Of a DNA stretch of 12,685 nt, positions 12,336-12,685 are shown piece by piece. The stretch covers positions 1-12,685 of the forward strand of contig QMSL01000025.1 of NCBI GenBank assembly GCA_003649665.1, in the 5' to 3' direction. Position 1 is the first letter of the stretch. The number at the start of each line of letters is the position of its first letter. Below the pieces are notes generated by a model. The model had not been told where the DNA came from and searched no databases. It saw only the letters and a program-made list of their open reading frames with translations. The translations under genes were made by a program, and so were the position numbers. The DNA comes from Thermoprotei archaeon. GTDB taxonomy: Archaea > Thermoproteota > Thermoprotei > QMSL01 > B3-G16.

Positions 12336-12685
12336 ATGTTCCTATCTGAAGTTAAGCTAGCTCTCTCAATGGATAAGAAAGATACTATCGTTTTAGTATT
12401 AGAGCGTTTTAAGGCGCCGAGAATAATCGAAAATTTATTAAAAATGTTACCCTTAAACTCTCGAATCCTGATCTTCAAAGATGAGGGCTATGCATATATT
12501 CCATTAAGGGGATCTTTTGCCGGATCTTTTAGAACTGTCAAGAGCGTTAATAAGGGTATGATATGCTTTACAGCCCAATATCCTGGTATTGTAATAATTT
12601 TAAGGGACAATGCTAAAGTACCGTATCCATGCGTACCCATAGGTTATGTAGACGAGAAAGAAATATCGCGTCTGTTAAAGTATAA
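12336..12685 (+). CDS. Cyclophilin-like-fold protein (TM1367/PF04126-like), 3' end cut by window; arcadin-1 candidate
   Basis: The frame is open from ATG 12336 to the last base (116 codons, no stop reached); an in-frame TAG sits three codons upstream, fixing the start. The order of elements resembles the small cyclophilin-like beta-barrel family typified by TM1367: A27-P28-x-I-x2-LLKMLPL (helix), then D49-E50-GYAYIPL (strand), a 'KGMICF' turn and strand (73-78), IVIILRD (85-91), and PCVPIGYV (98-105). That family is usually about 120 aa, so only a few residues should be missing. Members lack the prolyl-isomerase site, and function is unknown. It lies divergent to the crenactin unit, and its size suits arcadin-1 (about 110-120 aa as I recall), but I cannot confirm that identity from the sequence. 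Confidence 0.7.
   Translation, partial: MFLSEVKLALSMDKKDTIVLVLERFKAPRIIENLLKMLPLNSRILIFKDEGYAYIPLRGSFAGSFRTVKSVNKGMICFTAQYPGIVIILRDNAKVPYPCVPIGYVDEKEISRLLKY

Noticed and set aside
1..12685. tRNA genes, CRISPR repeats, insertion sequences
   Set aside because: No T-arm consensus, no regularly spaced repeats and no transposase or terminal inverted repeats were found on reading both strands.

Overview
The window looks like a chromosomal segment of a thermophilic TACK archaeon, most likely a crenactin-bearing member of the Thermoproteota (Thermoproteales or a neighbouring lineage). Evidence for this: an S26e ribosomal protein, an archaeal-type ProRS ending in Tyr, archaeal tRNA T-loop methylases (TrmY, TrmI), AT-rich DNA with heavy AGA/AGG/ATA codon use, TATA-box promoters with short or absent leaders, frequent GTG/TTG starts, an apparent C/D box guide RNA, and above all a crenactin gene in its cytoskeletal cluster. 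I cannot name the genus.

Left part (1-5270), mainly housekeeping. A minus-strand unit runs rps26e > trmY > CDP-alcohol phosphatidyltransferase (cut by the window start). A divergent plus-strand PfkB-family sugar kinase follows. It converges with a minus-strand unit reading small coiled-coil protein > trmI > VTT/DedA-type membrane protein > proS. Just upstream of that unit, and not visible as an ORF, is a good candidate C/D box methylation-guide sRNA (5332-5283, minus). Its D' guide can pair over 12 nt with the archaeal 16S rRNA 530-loop region. The sRNA and the divergent ASCH-domain gene appear to share one TATA element.

Middle part (5390-7200), accessory-looking. It holds an ASCH/PUA-like protein and an unrecognised 125-aa protein on the plus strand, then on the minus strand a ribbon-helix-helix (RHH) regulator translationally overlapped with a single-domain KaiC-like ATPase. 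The RHH gene has a perfect 8-bp inverted repeat in its promoter, a plausible autoregulatory operator.

Right part (7336-12685), the actin cytoskeleton ('arcade') locus. Crenactin is followed by a protein with the architecture of arcadin-2 (globular N domain, coiled coil, short C-terminal tail), a tiny helical protein (arcadin-3 candidate) and a Rad50/SMC-like ATPase (arcadin-4 candidate). The last three reading frames overlap in series. Crenactin has a forced TTG start and a 16-bp inverted repeat between its predicted TATA box and transcription start. A small SHOCT-like helical protein leads the operon. Divergent from it is a partial gene for a cyclophilin-like-fold protein, which I propose as an arcadin-1 candidate. 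The logic of the cluster is an F-actin-like filament (crenactin), a filament regulator (arcadin-2 type) and a long coiled-coil ATPase made in fixed proportion. The flanking small genes are the least understood components.
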